A DNA stretch of 7,362 nt from Acidimicrobiaceae bacterium (lineage in GTDB: Bacteria > Actinomycetota > Acidimicrobiia > Acidimicrobiales > RAAP-2), in NCBI GenBank assembly GCA_003133005.1, contig PKZI01000071.1:1842-9203 (forward strand), read 5' to 3'. The notes below the pieces were generated by a model, which was not told the origin of the DNA, ran no database searches, and saw nothing but the letters and a program-made list of their open reading frames with translations. Position 1 is the first letter of the stretch, and every line of letters begins with the position of its first letter. Both the position numbers and the translations under genes were made by a program. Positions 5,642-7,362 of this stretch are shown here, one piece after another.

Positions 5642-6979
5642 GTGACAGACGACCACGACATCACCGCAGCGTTCCCTATCTACGACGTCGTCATCATTGG
5701 TGGCGGTCCGAGCGGTTCGGCGTGTGCGTACTGGCTGGCTCGCGCCGGCTGGTCGGTGTGTCTGATCGAGAAAAAGACGTTTCCTCGTGAGAAAACCTGT
5801 GGCGATGGGCTGACGCCGCGCTCCGTGTACCAACTACAAGAAATGGGTCTCGAAGGACCGGTCGCCCAACACGGTCACCGCTATAACGGCCTGCGCGCCT
5901 TCGGCTTTGGCGCAACGCTCGCGATGAACTGGCCGGAGCATCCGAAATTCCCCAATTACGGCTACACCATCACGCGCTTCAATCTCGATGGATTGGTGGC
6001 CGAGCACGCTCGCGCGCACGGTGCGACGCTGCTGAACGGCGTCGAAGTGGTCGACCTCCTCGAACCCACCACGGCAATTTTCGGTGGTCTAAAGGGTGCG
6101 AGCGGCGTGATTATCAAGCAGAAGGACTCGGGAACGACGAGTGAGATTCGCGCTCGCTACGTGGTCGCCGCCGACGGACAAAATTCGCGGATTGGACGCG
6201 AACTCGGCGTTGCGCGCAACAAGTCCTGGCCCATGGGCATGGCTCTACGCGGCTACTACACCAGTGAACGACACGACGAACCGTGGATTGATTCGCACCT
6301 GGACATCCGCGACCCCGAGGGAAAGGTCGTCCCGGGTTACGGATGGATCTTTCCACTCGGCGACGGGAGAGTCAACGTTGGCGTCGGGCTGCTTTCGACC
6401 GGCGGTGCGTGGAAGGGCGTGAACACCACTCGTCTCCAGGATTACTTCGTCGCCCAATGCGCGGACGCCTGGGGGCTCAACGCCGAGACGCAATGCGGCG
6501 CACCGACGGGCGGGCGACTTCCAATGGGACTCGCCCTGGGTCCTCACGTGGGAGCCAATACGGTTACGATCGGCGACGCGGCAGGGGCAATAAATCCCTT
6601 TAATGGTGAGGGTATTGCGTACGGCTACGAGACGGGTCGGCTCGCGGCGAGCGTGCTCGGCGAAGCCCTCGTCGCGAACGACGACAGTTATCTCGCGCAC
6701 TACGACGAATTACTCGATGAGGCATACGGCGACTACTACAAAGTGGCGCGTGCTTTCGTGCGACTCATCTCAGAACCGCGCATCCTCTCGGCGGCCGTGG
6801 GCGCCGGGCTTCGCGTGGAGCCGGTGATGCGCGCGCTGCTTTCGATCATGGCCAATTTGATGGACAACGACCGTCGCGGACCGAGCGAGGTGACCTACCG
6901 AGGTCTCCTCGCGCTCGCGGACGTCGTGCCCGAACGTGCGTACGACCTCTTGCTCGGCAACGAGCGCGCGGCACTCTAA
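5642..6979 (+). CDS. FAD-dependent geranylgeranyl reductase family protein (possible menaquinone tail reductase)
   Basis: Flavoprotein of the geranylgeranyl reductase family, which saturates double bonds in prenyl chains of chlorophyll side chains, archaeal lipids or menaquinone. 445 residues. The N-terminal FAD-binding fold has DVVIIGGGPSGSACAYWLA (15-33) ending in an acidic residue at 43 (LIEKK). The family block KTCGDGLTPR is at 51-60, a second dinucleotide motif VVAADGQNSRIGRELG at 174-189, and the FAD-binding GDAAGAINPFNGEGIAYG at 311-328. No signal peptide or membrane helix is evident. The GTG at 5642 is essentially forced: an in-frame TAG lies 12 nt upstream and the Rossmann strand begins at residue 15. 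Divergence from nuoA suggests the substrate is the menaquinone used by complex I, as for mycobacterial MenJ; this is inference. Another prenyl substrate, or a different flavin monooxygenase-like activity, remains possible. Confidence 0.88.
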   Translation: MTDDHDITAAFPIYDVVIIGGGPSGSACAYWLARAGWSVCLIEKKTFPREKTCGDGLTPRSVYQLQEMGLEGPVAQHGHRYNGLRAFGFGATLAMNWPEHPKFPNYGYTITRFNLDGLVAEHARAHGATLLNGVEVVDLLEPTTAIFGGLKGASGVIIKQKDSGTTSEIRARYVVAADGQNSRIGRELGVARNKSWPMGMALRGYYTSERHDEPWIDSHLDIRDPEGKVVPGYGWIFPLGDGRVNVGVGLLSTGGAWKGVNTTRLQDYFVAQCADAWGLNAETQCGAPTGGRLPMGLALGPHVGANTVTIGDAAGAINPFNGEGIAYGYETGRLAASVLGEALVANDDSYLAHYDELLDEAYGDYYKVARAFVRLISEPRILSAAVGAGLRVEPVMRALLSIMANLMDNDRRGPSEVTYRGLLALADVVPERAYDLLLGNERAAL

Positions 6980-7119
6980 CGACAAGCCCACAGAGACGAA
7001 AGACCAAGATTATCCGGGTCATTCCACCACCTGCGGTGCGTGGACCCACGTGGCCCAGTCATTGCACGTACCAGTAGCCTTAGAGGAACCGAAAAACTGT
7101 TTATCTAGAAAGCGACGCC
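6980..7119. other. Intergenic region between the reductase and the iron permease genes
   Basis: The 140 bp contain no supported gene. A small dyad, CGTGG with CCACG (7039-7050), has only a 2-nt centre and no T-run, so I do not call a terminator. Near the permease start, GAGGAACC (7083-7090) and TATCTA (7102-7107) are possible promoter elements and AGAAAG (7107-7112) a weak ribosome binding site. I found no clear Fur, DtxR or IdeR box. Confidence 0.4.
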
Positions 7120-7362
7120 GTGATACCCACCTTTGTGATCTTCTTGCGTGAAGGAATCGAAGCGTCGATGATCGTGGCCATCCTCTTGTCGTACTTGGCA
7201 CGAATTGAACAGCGGAAGCACTTTCGCGACGTGTGGCTTGGGGTCGCTGCGGCGATGGTGCTCGTGCTCGGCGGTGGTTTCGGGGCCTATTTCTTCATTC
7301 GTCAATACGAGGGGTCGAACGTCCAGACCTACTTCGAGACCGCGACCTACGTGCTCGCCGCG
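7120..7362 (+). CDS. FTR1/EfeU-family iron permease, N-terminal part (runs off the right edge)
   Basis: Membrane permease of the FTR1 family, which imports iron across the cytoplasmic membrane, often with EfeO/EfeB-type partners or a ferroxidase. 81 codons are visible. The protein begins IPTFVIFLREGIEASMIVAI directly after the start, the typical FTR1 beginning, with the iron-binding REGxE motif at residues 10-14 inside the first membrane helix (about 3-27). A second helix is at about 38-60. The second RExxE motif of the family would be in a later helix, outside the window. The GTG at 7120 is the only start codon between the upstream in-frame TAG (7081-7083) and the motif. Whether partner genes follow, and whether the gene is iron regulated, cannot be seen here. 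Confidence 0.88.
   Translation, partial: MIPTFVIFLREGIEASMIVAILLSYLARIEQRKHFRDVWLGVAAAMVLVLGGGFGAYFFIRQYEGSNVQTYFETATYVLAA

Noticed and set aside
6980..7060. Possible intrinsic terminator after the reductase gene
   Set aside because: Only a 5-bp dyad with a 2-nt centre and no T-run was found.
7060..7119. Possible Fur, DtxR or IdeR operator before the iron permease
   Set aside because: No stretch matches the known palindromic consensus well enough to call.
1..7362. A novel defence, mobile, CRISPR or RNA-based system
   Set aside because: All long conserved frames belong to complex I, a prenyl reductase and an iron permease. No direct-repeat array, transposase, integrase, tRNA or unusual gene was seen.

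Overview
The window is the promoter-proximal part of a respiratory complex I (NADH:quinone oxidoreductase) operon on the minus strand. It is followed by a divergently transcribed FAD-dependent geranylgeranyl-reductase family gene and the start of an FTR1-family iron permease gene, both on the plus strand. Moderately high GC, frequent GTG starts, a short-leader or leaderless plus-strand gene and the pairing of nuo with a geranylgeranyl reductase suggest an actinobacterium, possibly of the Acidimicrobiia type. That placement is inference from gene content and style; no rRNA or other phylogenetic marker is present.

Layout, in transcription order from about 5570 leftwards: nuoA (5570-5127), nuoB (5123-4560), nuoC (4563-4069), nuoD (4072-2720), nuoE (2723-2106), nuoF (2106-802) and nuoG (809 to the left edge, truncated). 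The genes overlap by 1 to 8 nt, or are separated by 3 nt at nuoA/nuoB. All recognisable cofactor ligands and quinone-site residues are intact, so these subunits look functional. NuoE, NuoF and NuoG form the NADH-oxidising arm (FMN plus Fe-S clusters N1a, N3, N1b, N4, N5 and, here, N7). NuoB, NuoC and NuoD form the connecting part with cluster N2 and the quinone pocket. NuoA is the first membrane subunit. The rest (nuoH to nuoN) would lie beyond the left edge.

Right of the operon, a 71-bp divergent intergenic region leads to a 445-residue flavoprotein of the geranylgeranyl reductase / MenJ type. It probably reduces prenyl double bonds, plausibly on the menaquinone used by complex I. After a 140-bp gap with no clear terminator, the first 81 codons of an FTR1/EfeU-like iron permease run off the right edge.

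I found no undescribed defence, mobile or RNA system; this is core metabolism. The most interesting non-coding signal is a set of inverted repeats at or next to the nuo gene junctions. The best are a perfect 23-nt dyad just before the end of nuoB and an 8-bp stem that would enclose the nuoE ribosome binding site and start codon. They could act in translational coupling or mRNA processing, but short dyads are common by chance at this base composition and this needs statistical and comparative testing.
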